This document shows positions 7,027-16,366 of a stretch of DNA of 64,000 nt, in pieces (the first letter of the stretch is position 1; the number at the start of each line of letters is the position of its first letter). The DNA is from DATGJX01 sp963830545 (lineage in GTDB: Bacteria > Vulcanimicrobiota > Vulcanimicrobiia > Vulcanimicrobiales > Vulcanimicrobiaceae): the NCBI GenBank assembly GCA_963830545.1, contig CAWHMK010000001.1, positions 1,860,001 to 1,924,000 on the forward strand, read 5' to 3'. A program made the translations under genes and the position numbers. The notes under the pieces were generated by a model. That model was given only the letters and a program-made list of their open reading frames with translations. It searched no databases and was not told the origin of the DNA.

Positions 7027-8491
7027 ATGGACGTTGCCGCCCTGCTCGCGCGCTGGCCGGCGCTGCCGCCCAAGGTACGCGCGATAGCTGCGATGTCGAT
7101 CGCTTGCGCGCTGGCCCTTGCGTTGTTCGGCGGAATGCTTGCGCATCCGCCGCAGACGGCGTTGTTCGCAAGCGGGCTCCATCCCGAGCAGTTGAGCGAA
7201 GTCGAGGAACGCCTCGCGAGTTGGAACGCGCCCTTCACGCCGACGAGCGATAACGTGCTCGTGCAAAGCAGTCGCCGCAATGACTTGCTGCTGCGCCTAT
7301 CGATGGCCGGCGTGCCGCACGCGCACATCGACGCATCGAGCGACGTGCTCGACAAACTCGGTGCGCTCACCCCGCAAGCGGTTATCGACGCGCAGACTCG
7401 TGACGGGCTCGCCGGCGACATCGAGCTCGGATTGCGCGGTATGGACGGCGTGGAGGACGCGCGCGTCATCATCGCACCGGCAAAACAAGGGTACTTTGCA
7501 GACGAGTCTTCTCACGATGCAAGCGCGAGCGTGCGTTTGCGTTTGACGCCCGGCGCGCGGCTTTCCGCGGAGGCGGTGAACGGCATTCGCTCCTTCGTTG
7601 CGGCGAGCGTTCCCGGGCTGGACGATCGGCACGTCACCATCGTCGACGATCGCGGTGTAGCGCTGGGACAAGGCTCCGAAGGCGGAGACGGCACGGATCT
7701 GCAGCGCTCGCTGCAAAGCGCTCTGGATGCTGCGCTCGGCGCGGGCGCAGCGATCGTTCGCGTTCGCGTCGAGTACGATCGACGCTCGATTTCGAGCAAA
7801 GACGTGCGCCGTTCGCCGCTTTCGTCATTGCCCATAACCGCAAGCACCCAGAACGAACGCTACGACGGCGGCGGAAAACGCTACGACCGTTCCGACGAAC
7901 AACTCGATCGCGGCAGTGAAACGCGGGAGATTGCTTCGTCCGCTCCTCCTGGGCGCATTTCACGCATCTCCGCCGCAGTTTTCGTCGACGCGACGCGAAA
8001 CGTCGACGTTCTGGAGGTTCGACAGACTTTCGGCCGCCACGCTCGGCATCGATGCGCGCCGGGGAGATACAATCGAAGTTGCATCGGTCGCGTTCGCACA
8101 CGACCCCACTGCGAGGAAAGACGGATGGTGGCTCGCGTACGGCGCGATCGTGCCGCTCTTGCCGACCCTCGCGGTCGTCTTCGCCGCGCTGATCTCGCTG
8201 CGCTGGGCCGGTGCGCCGGTGGCGTCGCTGGTGCGCACGCTGAGCGAACGAGCCAGTATTGCGCGCACCGCAACGGCCGTACAGGGAATCCCGCCCGCGA
8301 ACGTGCGCGGCGCGCTCGCGAACGAACCGCCCCACGCGGCAGCCGCGATAATCAGCGCGCTTCCCGCCGCGACGGCAGCCGCCGTGCTCGACATGTACCC
8401 GGAACAAGAACGCACGGCAATCATACGGCGCATGCAGCGTCCGGCATCGCCGTTGCTTGCGGACGCGGAGAGTTTCATTGCAAACGCCTGA
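7027..8491 (+). CDS. fliF: MS-ring protein FliF fused to a FliG-middle-like domain (one +1 frameshift)
   Basis: About 487 aa. One N-terminal membrane segment (residues about 17-40) is followed by ring-building periplasmic domains (GLAGDIELGLRGMDGVEDAR, and VRLRLTPGARLSAEAVNGIR with FVAASVPGLDDRHVTIVDD). After a frame change near 8011-8022 come the FliF end RLSAATLGIDARRGDTIEV and a second membrane segment (YGAIVPLLPTLAVVFAAL). Instead of a short FliG-binding tail the protein continues with LANEPPHAAAAIISALP, AAAVLDMYPEQERTAIIRRM, which match the FliG middle domain, with EPPH in place of EHPQ. No FliG torque domain follows. The frameshift is probably an extra G or T. Confidence 0.8.
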
Positions 8492-8969
8492 ACGTTTTCG
8501 CAGTCTTGCCTCCACGTTGCTCGCGCCGCGCGCACCGGAACTCGAGGAAGTGCCGGAAACGTCCGAGCCGATGCCGCCGGACGAGCAGGCTGTCTCCAAC
8601 GATGAACGACTCGCAGCGTTGCGCGAGGTTCGCCTTTTTCGCGCAGGCGTAATCGAAGCAGTCGAAGCCGCGGTGGAGACGATTACTGCCGACATCGCTG
8701 CCGACGTCCTCGGGCGCGAACTATTGCTTGCCCCGGCCGACATCGAGTCGATCGTCGATCGCGCGCTGCAGCGTTTCGCCGGCGAAGAGCCGATGCGCGT
8801 GCGCCTGCACGATGACGATGCGGCGCAGGCGAAATGTGCGCTTCCGGTCGTTCGCGATCCGGCATTGCGCCGCGGCGATGCGATAATCGAACTTCGCAGC
8901 GGAAGCATCGACGTCTCCCTCGGAATTCGCCTCGAAACGCTGCTCGCCGCAAGTGCGCGATCGTGCTAG
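8478..8969 (+). CDS. fliH: Flagellar export stator FliH
   Basis: Regulates and anchors the FliI ATPase. About 163 aa from the TTG at 8478, which overlaps the fliF stop; a TTG at 8457 is also possible. A variable acidic N-terminus is followed by a helical region (FRAGVIEAVEAAVETITADI, ADVLGRELL) and the C-terminal domain (DIESIVDRALQRF, RVRLHDDD, DAIIELRSGSIDVSLGIRLE), as in FliH/V-ATPase subunit E-like proteins. Its end overlaps the fliI GTG. Confidence 0.8.
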   Translation: MQTPERFRSLASTLLAPRAPELEEVPETSEPMPPDEQAVSNDERLAALREVRLFRAGVIEAVEAAVETITADIAADVLGRELLLAPADIESIVDRALQRFAGEEPMRVRLHDDDAAQAKCALPVVRDPALRRGDAIIELRSGSIDVSLGIRLETLLAASARSC

Positions 8970-10195
8970 CCCGCGGAACCGTCGTTTCCGCTGCGGGCGG
9001 CATCGTCGCCGTGCAATTGCCGGCAGCGAGCGTGGGCGACGGCGTGCGCATTGCGAGCGTACGCGGCTCTATCGGCGGCGTCGTCACCGCGCTGCAGAAC
9101 CGCCTTGCGCTGATTGCAGTGCAGGAGGGGATCGACGGCATTGCAACCGGCGACGCCGTAAGCGCGGATCCCGCGGCCTTGACGCTTCCGCTCGGGACGG
9201 CGCTGCTCGGGCGCGCGATCGACTCGCGCGGCGCTGCATTGGACGGCGGTCCCGCCGTGATCGCGCCCTCAAGACAAACAGCCGTTGCAGCACCGCACCT
9301 CGCGCACCGGCGCAGCGTCGACAAGCCGTTTTGGACGGGCGTTCGCGCGATCGACGCATTGCTTACGATCGGACGCGGCGCGCGCGTCGGCGTCTTCGGA
9401 CCACCCGGCTGCGGCAAATCCACGTTGCTTCATCTGCTGATGGGCGGCGCGTATGCGGACGCAGTCGTGGTAGGGTTGGTCGGCGAACGCGGGCGCGAAG
9501 CCGAAGAATGGATCCGCTCGTGCCCGAAGCACGCGTCGATCGTTTGTGCGACGAGCGATCGCAGCGCAGCGCAGCGCGTGCACGCCGCACGCGTCGCGAT
9601 GGCGCAAGCCGATACGCTGCGTTCGCGCGGTTTGCACGTGCTGTTCATTCTCGACAGTTTGGCGCGCTTCGCTGCGGCGCTTCGCGAGATCGCGCTCGCA
9701 TCGGGGGAAAGCCCGGGCCGCGGCGGATATCCGCCGAGTGTTTTCGCCGAGCTCGCCCGGTTGCTCGAAGTGGCCGGCGCCGCCGAACGTGGTTCGATAA
9801 CGCTGCTCGCAACCGTGTTGTCCGATGGAGACGAGCGGGATCCGGTAAGCGAAGCGGCTCGATCGCTGCTCGACGGACACGTCGCACTTTCCGCAACGCT
9901 CGCGCAGGCGGGGCGTTTTCCCGCAATCGACGTACCGCTGAGCGTCAGCCGAACGATGAGCGACGTCGCCGGCCCCAATCACGAAGATGACGCACGAGTC
10001 GTGCGCGAAGCGTTGGCGCTGCTGGCGCGAACCGAGGATGCGCGTACGCTGGGAATTATGCCGGCGGACCCGTTTGCATTGCGCGCGATCGAGGCGCAAC
10101 CGCGGCTCGACGCCCTCGTGCGCCAAGGCAAGCTGCCATCGGCTCCATCGGAGAGCCTATCGTCTCTCGCCGCCGTTGCCGATACTTTGAGGTGA
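8963..10195 (+). CDS. fliI: Flagellum-specific ATPase FliI
   Basis: Hexameric ATPase that prepares substrates for export. 410 aa from the GTG at 8963. Walker A is FGPPGCGKSTLLHLL; GLVGERGREAEEW, the Walker-B-like LFILDSLARFA and PLSVSRTMSDV are typical for FliI/type III ATPases. The N-terminal beta-barrel is short, and the C-terminal part is somewhat compact. Sits between fliH and a lytic transglycosylase, all co-directional. Confidence 0.93.
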   Translation: MLARGTVVSAAGGIVAVQLPAASVGDGVRIASVRGSIGGVVTALQNRLALIAVQEGIDGIATGDAVSADPAALTLPLGTALLGRAIDSRGAALDGGPAVIAPSRQTAVAAPHLAHRRSVDKPFWTGVRAIDALLTIGRGARVGVFGPPGCGKSTLLHLLMGGAYADAVVVGLVGERGREAEEWIRSCPKHASIVCATSDRSAAQRVHAARVAMAQADTLRSRGLHVLFILDSLARFAAALREIALASGESPGRGGYPPSVFAELARLLEVAGAAERGSITLLATVLSDGDERDPVSEAARSLLDGHVALSATLAQAGRFPAIDVPLSVSRTMSDVAGPNHEDDARVVREALALLARTEDARTLGIMPADPFALRAIEAQPRLDALVRQGKLPSAPSESLSSLAAVADTLR

Positions 10196-10199
10196 AGCC

Positions 10200-10763
10200 A
10201 TGGACATCAGCAGCGATCTCGCCGCGGTAACTGCGCGCATTGCCCAGATAACCGGGCAAAGCTTTGCGTCTGCGCCGCAACCGATCCCAACGGGCGCTGC
10301 TTCGTTTGCTTCCATGGTGTCGTCGGCCATGAACCCCGCTGCCCAGGCGGCGCCAGGCCGCGCGCCAGCGGCGCCCGCGCACATCGAGCAGCTCGTCGGC
10401 GCAAACGCCGGCGCCTGGGGCGTCGATCCCGCTCTCGTCAAGGCCATCATCGCGAACGAGTCCGGTTTCGATGCGAATGCGACCTCCAAAACGGGCGCGC
10501 AGGGCTTGATGCAGCTCGAGCCGCAGACCGCCGCCGATTTGGGGGTGACCGACGCCTACGATCCGGCCCAAAACATTTGGGGCGGAACGCGTTACGTTCG
10601 GGGACTGCTGGATCGTTTCCATGGCAATCTGCGCCTAGCCGTAGCCGCGTACAATGCGGGGCCGGGTGCCGTGGAGAAGTATGGCGGTGTTCCACCCTAT
10701 GCCGAGACGCAGACCTACGTCGAGAACGTTCTCGACAGTTATCAAAAGTACAAGACGCAGTAG
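10200..10763 (+). CDS. Lytic transglycosylase (SLT fold), rod-penetration candidate
   Basis: 187 aa. The catalytic domain spans about residues 75-185: IIANESGFDANATSKTGAQG with catalytic Glu, LMQLEPQTAADLGV, NIWGGTRYVRGLLDRFHGN, and LAVAAYNAGPGAV. The first about 65 residues are Ala/Pro-rich with no clear signal peptide, so export may go through the flagellar apparatus, as for FlgJ or SltF. Located inside the cluster, where it probably opens peptidoglycan for the rod. Confidence 0.9.
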   Translation: MDISSDLAAVTARIAQITGQSFASAPQPIPTGAASFASMVSSAMNPAAQAAPGRAPAAPAHIEQLVGANAGAWGVDPALVKAIIANESGFDANATSKTGAQGLMQLEPQTAADLGVTDAYDPAQNIWGGTRYVRGLLDRFHGNLRLAVAAYNAGPGAVEKYGGVPPYAETQTYVENVLDSYQKYKTQ

Positions 10764-12312
10764 CGTAACGCTGCTTTGCGCGGTCTTTTTTACGCTCGCG
10801 CTGCTTCCGGTTCAGGCCCAGTCCGTTTCACTCGCAACAGTACTCGCCGCGCGTAAGTCGGCGGTAAGCGCGCTGCATTCGCACACGCCGCGGACGCTCG
10901 AAGTCCTCGGAACGTTGACCGGCGGCGGATTGATCGGCGATTTTCATACATGGCAATCAGGAGACGAAGCGCGCTACGAAGAAAAATTCGGCGTGCGCGA
11001 CGAGACCTCACTGCGCCTCGGGGATAAAGAATACGCGATCAACGAGAGCGGCAACGTGCGCGAGCTGCACGGTCTGCTGCTCGAACGCCAGCGCACGGAC
11101 GACTTCATCGACGATGGTGAATTCGTCTCGCAGCCGCAATACGATGCGTTGCTCGGACAAAAGACGCTTCCCGACGGCCGTTCGGTGTACGAACTCACCG
11201 TTTCGCCGCCGGGGGGCCAGCCCGAAACGCTCGATCTCGACACCAAAACGCTGATGATCGATCGTGTCAGTTACGATGAAGAAGACGGCACGTCGACCGA
11301 AAATTATTATGAATACAAGACGTTTGCGGGCGCGCTCGTCGCGCAGCGCGAAGTCGATTCCAACGGCGACCACGGGTTCGACGTAACGCGTTACGTCGAG
11401 CGTATCTACGTCGATCGGCCGCTCAACCCGGCAGTGTTCGGCGTTCCGCAAACGACCCTCGTACAAACCGAGAAGCCGGTAACGGTTCCCCTCGTCGAGC
11501 GGGAGGGACACTACTATACGCAAGTTCACGTCGGAACTAAAAACTACACGTTCTTGGTCGACACCGGAGCGCAATCGATCGTGCTCGACACGCACGTCGC
11601 CGCGGAGCAGCACCTTTCGACGCGCGGGCGTTTGGAGGTGGCAGGCGCTCAACGCATCGGCGGCATGGGCCTCGCGAAACTCGCTTCGATCGGCATCGGC
11701 AGCGCAACGTTGCCCGTGCGAATCGTCACCGTGATCGATTTGCGCGGCGCAACCGGCCAGTACGATGCGGACGGCGTGCTCGGCTATCCGTTCTTTGCAT
11801 CCGCGGAAGTCACGATCGATCCGCTTGCGAAAACGATGACGTTCGCCAAGTCCGGAACTCTGCATGCGGGCGGCGAAGCGATCCCCATCGACGTGGACCG
11901 GCAGCTCGTCGAAATCCAGGGCAAAGTCAACGGAACGGAGGGGCGGTTCGTCGTCGACACGGGAAACAGCACGGAGCTGCTGCTGTTCGAGCCGTTCATG
12001 CACGCGCACCCGTACTTGGTGCAATTCGAACAGCGCAGCTTCTCGAACGACTACGGCGTCGGAGGCGCGGTTCGCTCCGTGTCGACGATTATCGACGAAC
12101 TCGACGTCGGAAACTATCGCTTGTTCAACCGCTACGCAAATTTGATGCTGTCGCAGCGCGGCGCGTTCGCCGACCGCTTCGATGCCGGAAATATCGGCAT
12201 GGGCGTGCTGCGCAATTTCGTCGTGACGTTCGACCTCGCAAGCGACCAAATGTACCTGCAGCGCGGCGCGGCGTTCGACGACGGACGTTACCGGCCGCGC
12301 GTCGATCAATAG
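10699..12312 (+). CDS. Secreted protein with two retropepsin-like aspartyl protease domains
   Basis: About 537 aa from the ATG at 10699, which overlaps the transglycosylase end by 65 nt. A basic N-terminus and hydrophobic stretch (SVTLLCAVFFTLALLPVQAQ) form a signal peptide. After an N-terminal domain of about 220 residues there are two protease-like halves, each with its own catalytic-type motif: TFLVDTGAQSIVLD and RFVVDTGNSTELL. DGVLGYPFF after the first is the usual second-half signature. Having both motifs in one chain suggests an internal pseudo-dimer, as in pepsins. Its role inside a flagellar cluster is unknown. Confidence 0.85.
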   Translation: MPRRRPTSRTFSTVIKSTRRSSVTLLCAVFFTLALLPVQAQSVSLATVLAARKSAVSALHSHTPRTLEVLGTLTGGGLIGDFHTWQSGDEARYEEKFGVRDETSLRLGDKEYAINESGNVRELHGLLLERQRTDDFIDDGEFVSQPQYDALLGQKTLPDGRSVYELTVSPPGGQPETLDLDTKTLMIDRVSYDEEDGTSTENYYEYKTFAGALVAQREVDSNGDHGFDVTRYVERIYVDRPLNPAVFGVPQTTLVQTEKPVTVPLVEREGHYYTQVHVGTKNYTFLVDTGAQSIVLDTHVAAEQHLSTRGRLEVAGAQRIGGMGLAKLASIGIGSATLPVRIVTVIDLRGATGQYDADGVLGYPFFASAEVTIDPLAKTMTFAKSGTLHAGGEAIPIDVDRQLVEIQGKVNGTEGRFVVDTGNSTELLLFEPFMHAHPYLVQFEQRSFSNDYGVGGAVRSVSTIIDELDVGNYRLFNRYANLMLSQRGAFADRFDAGNIGMGVLRNFVVTFDLASDQMYLQRGAAFDDGRYRPRVDQ

Positions 12313-12374
12313 CGCCAGTCTCACGGCAACAATTCCGCAGTCGCTCGGTCACGCTGAACCGCTACCGTGGCGCC

Positions 12375-12923
12375 ATGACGATTACGGAGCAGCTGCACTT
12401 CAGCGTTCTGACCGCGCCCGTAGCCGCGCTCGACCGGCGAGCGCTTTCGCAAGCCTGGTATTCGGCACTCTACGGTGACGGTCGCGCCGCGCATTCGGGC
12501 GCGAAAACGCGATCGATCTCGGCGCAGACGCTGCTGAAGAGCAATACGCAATCTGCCGCCGTGCAACGTCCCGGCGAACCGGCGCAGCGCCCGGTATCGC
12601 GAGCGGGCTCAGCAGCGGCTCGTCTGCGCGAGGACGGCGAACCGTTTGACCGCCGCGCTCCCCGATCCGCGCTCGCGCGGAAAATCGAGCGCGCTTTTCT
12701 TCGCCCGCATAACGCCGCGCGCAAGACGTCATTTACGCTCGACGGCGAGCACGGACGCGTGCACATCGTGCTTCAAACGAATGGATCGCGTCTCCAACTC
12801 GTCGCCATCTGTGCGCCGAATTCGCGCCGCAGCGTAGCGCAAGCGCTTGCACAGGCCCGCTACGCACTCGCTTTGCGCGGCATCGATTTGGAAACAGTCA
12901 CCCGCGAGGCGCCGCAATGCTGA
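12375..12923 (+). CDS. Short FliK-like (hook-length control) candidate
   Basis: 182 aa. The first about 110 residues are low-complexity (Ala, Arg, Ser, Gln). The C-terminal part (GRVHIVLQTNGSRLQLVAIC, then RSVAQALAQARYALALRGID) has the pattern of the FliK C-terminal domain: a two-strand stretch followed by a helix ending in a G-hydrophobic-D/E motif. Position just before a hook/rod gene supports this. Much shorter than usual FliK, so the assignment is tentative. Confidence 0.45.
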   Translation: MTITEQLHFSVLTAPVAALDRRALSQAWYSALYGDGRAAHSGAKTRSISAQTLLKSNTQSAAVQRPGEPAQRPVSRAGSAAARLREDGEPFDRRAPRSALARKIERAFLRPHNAARKTSFTLDGEHGRVHIVLQTNGSRLQLVAICAPNSRRSVAQALAQARYALALRGIDLETVTREAPQC

Positions 12924-13636
12924 TCTCGAACAGCGCCACGCGCGCGCTCGACGACATCGCGGCGCGAGAACGCGACGTTCTGGAAGCATACGCACCCGGC
13001 GCGATGCCCGAGCGCAGCGATTCGGCGAAAGGTCCGACGCACCAGGCGGTCACGGATCCGCTTTCGGTGGCGGCGCCGGAGAATGCGTACTTCATCACGA
13101 CAGGCGCTGACGGTCGCATGCTGTTCACTCGCGACGGTTCGTTTTCAATCCGCGCCGGAACGCTGTGCGATGCACAGGGCCGTCCGATGCTCGGCTACGC
13201 GCGCGACGGTGCGCCCCTTTCTGCGCTCCATGCGGATTCGGTCGACGAAGCGCTTTCGCTCACGGCCGGTGCGCGCATCGCAGCGGACGGCACCGTATCC
13301 TACGAACGCAGCACGATCGATCCGCGCACCGGCCGCCGCGAGATGCAGCAGGTACGCATGGGACGCATCGCGCTCGCGCGTTTTGCGCCTGGAACGAAAC
13401 TGCAATCCGTCGATGCGCAGCACGCAGCAGCGCCCGCCGGTATTCCCCCGCACGCGGGACGCGCGGGCGATGGAAATTTCGGCATGCTCACGCCGTTCGC
13501 GCGCGAGAGCAGCGGCGTCGATATCGATGTAAGCCTGCAGCGATTGCAAGAGGCCTATCTTGCGTTCGACGCAATTTGCGCCGCCGGCAAGGCTCAGGGC
13601 GGCGTGCAAAAGACGGCGATGGATTTGTTGAAATGA
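12917..13636 (+). CDS. Flagellar hook/rod family protein (FlgE/FlgF/FlgG type)
   Basis: 239 aa. NAYFITTGADGRMLFTRDGS and FSIRAGTLCDAQGRPMLGY match the beta-domain signature shared by FlgE, FlgF and FlgG (TRxGxFxxxxxGxLVxxxGxxVxG). The C-terminus (VSLQRLQEAYLAFDAICAAG) is a short version of the axial-protein end. The length fits FlgF or FlgG. It overlaps the gene before by 7 nt and its stop overlaps the next ATG (ATGA). It is the only axial protein besides FlgB/FlgC in the cluster. Confidence 0.75.
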   Translation: MLISNSATRALDDIAARERDVLEAYAPGAMPERSDSAKGPTHQAVTDPLSVAAPENAYFITTGADGRMLFTRDGSFSIRAGTLCDAQGRPMLGYARDGAPLSALHADSVDEALSLTAGARIAADGTVSYERSTIDPRTGRREMQQVRMGRIALARFAPGTKLQSVDAQHAAAPAGIPPHAGRAGDGNFGMLTPFARESSGVDIDVSLQRLQEAYLAFDAICAAGKAQGGVQKTAMDLLK

Positions 13637-14412
13637 CCGTGCTGGGTTTTGCTCGCGAAAGCACAATCGTGTGTGGCCGGCGCGTTCGACGTTCGCGATT
13701 CGAGCGGCGATCGTCATTGCCCGTAAGCGCTGCGTGCGTGCTCGCAAACGGTGTCCGCGAGACGCTCGGCACTCTGCTGGCGACGCCCGTTTCGGTCCGA
13801 TTGCTCGAACCAGTTATTCCGGATGGGCAAGCATGGCACGTCATTTGCTCGGGCGCGCAGCTTTTCGGCGTGCGCGGGCCGGCGTGCGATGGTGCGTTCG
13901 TACTTCGGCCGCAGGATGCGCTCGCGCTGGCGAGCAGTGCTTTCGGCGAAGAGGCCGGCGCGCCGCGTTCGTTGTCGGCGCTCGAACAGGAGGTCCTCTT
14001 CCGCGCGCTGCGCGGGCTTGCAGGATGCCTTGCACCGGTCTGCGGCCGCGAGATCTCGGCGCTCGAACGGATTCTTGACATTCGCGGATACACGACGTAT
14101 TTCGAACTGCTCCTCGAGAGTCCGGTCAGCGCGCGTATCGGCGTTGCACTCTCGCGGGAACTTCCGGCGCGGGCTGCGGCGACGCTGGGTGTCGAAGACC
14201 TGCTCGACGTACGCATCGAGACCAGGGTAGAATTCGCGCGAGCCGCGCTGCCCGCCGCCGCGTTTCTGGACTTACGCCCGGGATGCAACGTGCCGATGAC
14301 AACAAGGATAGGGGAACCGGCTCTGCTCAAGGCCGGCGGCGCCGTGCTTGCCCGCGGCGAATCCGGGGCCTTGGGCGAGCGCAATGCGCTCATCGTGACT
14401 TCCGTCCGGTAA
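13633..14412 (+). CDS. fliM: FliM-like C-ring protein with C-terminal SPOA domain
   Basis: 259 aa. The last about 80 residues (VEDLLDVRIETRVEFARAAL, DLRPGCNVPMTTRIGEPALL, GERNALIVTSVR) form an SPOA domain as in FliM/FliN. The middle (LSALEQEVLFRALRGLAGCL) looks like part of the FliM CheC-like domain. The usual N-terminal CheY-binding peptide of motile FliM (LSQxEIDxLL) is not seen. Followed 18 nt later by fliN. Confidence 0.7.
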   Translation: MTVLGFARESTIVCGRRVRRSRFERRSSLPVSAACVLANGVRETLGTLLATPVSVRLLEPVIPDGQAWHVICSGAQLFGVRGPACDGAFVLRPQDALALASSAFGEEAGAPRSLSALEQEVLFRALRGLAGCLAPVCGREISALERILDIRGYTTYFELLLESPVSARIGVALSRELPARAAATLGVEDLLDVRIETRVEFARAALPAAAFLDLRPGCNVPMTTRIGEPALLKAGGAVLARGESGALGERNALIVTSVR

Positions 14413-14430
14413 AGGAATACTGAAACGAGA

Positions 14431-14710
14431 ATGATGGCCGAACAAAAGAAACCGATGGTCGCGGATCAGCAGAACCTCGATCTGCTGATGAACGTGTCGC
14501 TGGAGGTTACCGCCGAACTGGGCAAGTGCAAGATGTCCGTCGCGGACATTCTAAAACTCGGCACGGGCTCGATCGTTGAACTCGAGCGCCTTGCCGGCGG
14601 TCCGGTCGATCTGCTCGTCAACGACAAACTCGTCGCCCGCGGCGAAGTCGTGGCAATCGACGAAAATTTCGGCGTCCGCGTAACGGAGCTCGATTCAGAA
14701 GCCGGCCTAG
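14431..14710 (+). CDS. fliN: C-ring protein FliN (frameshift near 3' end)
   Basis: Small SPOA protein. LLMNVSLEVTAELGKCKMSV, ADILKLGTGSIVELERLAGG, PVDLLVNDKLVARGEVV and VAIDENFGVRVTEL are textbook FliN. FliN normally ends a few residues after this point, but here the frame stays open to 15234 through all of fliP. A one-base overcall in TT at 14694-14695 would restore a stop at 14708-14710, giving about 92 aa. I annotate that reading. Confidence 0.85.
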
Positions 14711-14770
14711 TCTCCCCGACATTCACGCGCCGATCATCGGCCGGCAACATCCGCGCGCTACAGTGGCGTC

Positions 14771-15427
14771 ATGGATGGGCTGCTCTCCGTCGCCAATCAC
14801 GCGCATGCGACGCTTCCGCTCGACACGCTCGCCGCGCTCACCCTACTCTCGATAGCGCCGTTTCTGCTCGTGATGTGCAGCTCGTTCGTGCGCATCGTCG
14901 TCGTTCTCTCGCTCGTGCGCTCGGCGATCGGCGCTGCCGCATTGCCGCCGAACAGCGTGCTGACGGGACTGGCACTCGTTCTCACGCTGGTGATCATGTC
15001 GCCGACGCTGACGCGTATTTCCGACCAGGCGGTGCAGCCGTATTCGAAGGGACGCATCACGCAATCGCAGTTCGTCGATCGCGCGGTCGAGCCACTGCGG
15101 GAGTTCATGCTGCGGCAAGCTCGCGTCACGGACGTCGATCTCTTCGAACGAGTAGCGCGTCGCGCACCCCAGCCTGCCTCGCAAGCACCGATGATGGTGC
15201 TGATCCCCGCGTTCGTCGTCGGCGAGCTTCGTGACGGCTTCGCGATCGGATTTGCGCTCTATCTTCCGTTCGTTGCGATCGATCTGGCCGTAGCGTCGAT
15301 TCTGATGGGCCTGGGGATGTTCATGTTGAGTCCCCCGGTCATCTCACTTCCGGCCAAACTGCTGCTGTTCGTGATGGTCGACGGCTGGGCGCTCGTGTGC
15401 GGAGGCGTCGTCTCGAGTTTTAGATAA
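14771..15427 (+). CDS. fliP: Flagellar export gate protein FliP
   Basis: Core of the FliPQR export gate. 218 aa, near the length of mature FliP. LLSIAPFLLVMCSSFVRIVV, VLSLVRSAIGAAALPPNSVL, TGLALVLTLVIMSP and the C-terminal IPAFVVGELRDGFAIGFALY, GLGMFMLSPPVISLPAKLLL are strongly conserved. No long signal peptide is visible, unlike enteric FliP. Followed by metF rather than fliQ. Confidence 0.95.
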   Translation: MDGLLSVANHAHATLPLDTLAALTLLSIAPFLLVMCSSFVRIVVVLSLVRSAIGAAALPPNSVLTGLALVLTLVIMSPTLTRISDQAVQPYSKGRITQSQFVDRAVEPLREFMLRQARVTDVDLFERVARRAPQPASQAPMMVLIPAFVVGELRDGFAIGFALYLPFVAIDLAVASILMGLGMFMLSPPVISLPAKLLLFVMVDGWALVCGGVVSSFR

Positions 15428-15439
15428 GACTGCCGCAGG

Positions 15440-16331
15440 ATGCGAATCAGTCAATCGCTCGCGACGCAGCGGCCGTTTTTCTCCTTCGAGTTCTTCCCGC
15501 CGAGGACCGAAGAAGCGCGCACGCATTTGCTCGAGACTGCCCACACGCTCCGGGCCCTCCGTCCGGCGTTCGTGTCGATCACGTACGGCGCCGGCGGCTC
15601 TACCCGCGCGCGTACGATCGAAGTTTCAAAGCAGATCCGCAGCGAAATCGGGCTGAACGTCATGGCGCACGTCACCTGCGTTGCGAGTTCGCGCTCGGAA
15701 TTGCGTGCCGTGCTCAACGACTTGGAAGCGGCGGGCATCGAAAATGTCTTGGCGCTGCGCGGCGACCCACCGCGAGACGCCGCTACCGACACGGCGCCGG
15801 CAGGCTTTCGCGCACGCAAACGATCTCGTGGCGATGCTCGAACGAAATTATCATTTTTGCGTCGGGGCGGCGTGTTATCCGGAAAAGCACGTCGAGGCGT
15901 CCAGCATTGAGGACGACCTCGCCAATCTCAAGCGCAAAGCGGACGCGGGCGCGGAGTTCCTGATCACCCAGTTGTTTTTCGACAACGACAAATACTTCGA
16001 GTTCGTCGATCGTGCGCGACGCATCGGAATCACCGTGCCGATTCTGCCCGGCATCATGCCCATAACGAATTTCGAGCAGATCCAGCGTTTCACGGCAATG
16101 TGCGGCGCGACGATCCCGCCCAAATTACTTGCCGAATTGGAAGCACGCCGTGACGAACAAAAAGCAGTCGAAGAATTAGGCGTGGCGTTTGCGACGCTGC
16201 AGTGCACCGATCTGCTTCGCCGCGGCGCGCCGGGCATACACTTTTACACGTTGAACAAATCGCCCGCGACGCGCGCCATAGTCAGCGCGCTGCAGGCTGC
16301 CACCGCTTGGAGAGCGTTCATCGGCAGATAA
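15440..16331 (+). CDS. metF: Methylenetetrahydrofolate reductase (one +1 frameshift)
   Basis: Reduces methylene-THF to methyl-THF for methionine synthesis, with FAD. The first part to about residue 122 (FFSFEFFPPRTEEARTHLLE, FVSITYGAGGSTRARTIE, NVLALRGDPPRDA) and the second part (FAHANDLVAMLERNYHFCVG, FLITQLFFDNDKYFEFVDRA, VPILPGIMPITNFEQI) are in different frames; the switch is at TTT 15806-15808. Together they make a full-length MetF of about 296 aa. It lies 12 nt after fliP and 35 nt before fliQ, inside the export-gate genes. Confidence 0.9.
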
Positions 16332-16366
16332 TCTACCGGCAACACGCGTCCGGTAGTTTAGCGGCG

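Noticed and set aside
14711..15234. A 267-residue FliN with a long C-terminal extension
   Set aside because: The extension overlaps fliP in another frame and is Arg-rich shadow sequence; FliN normally stops near 14710.
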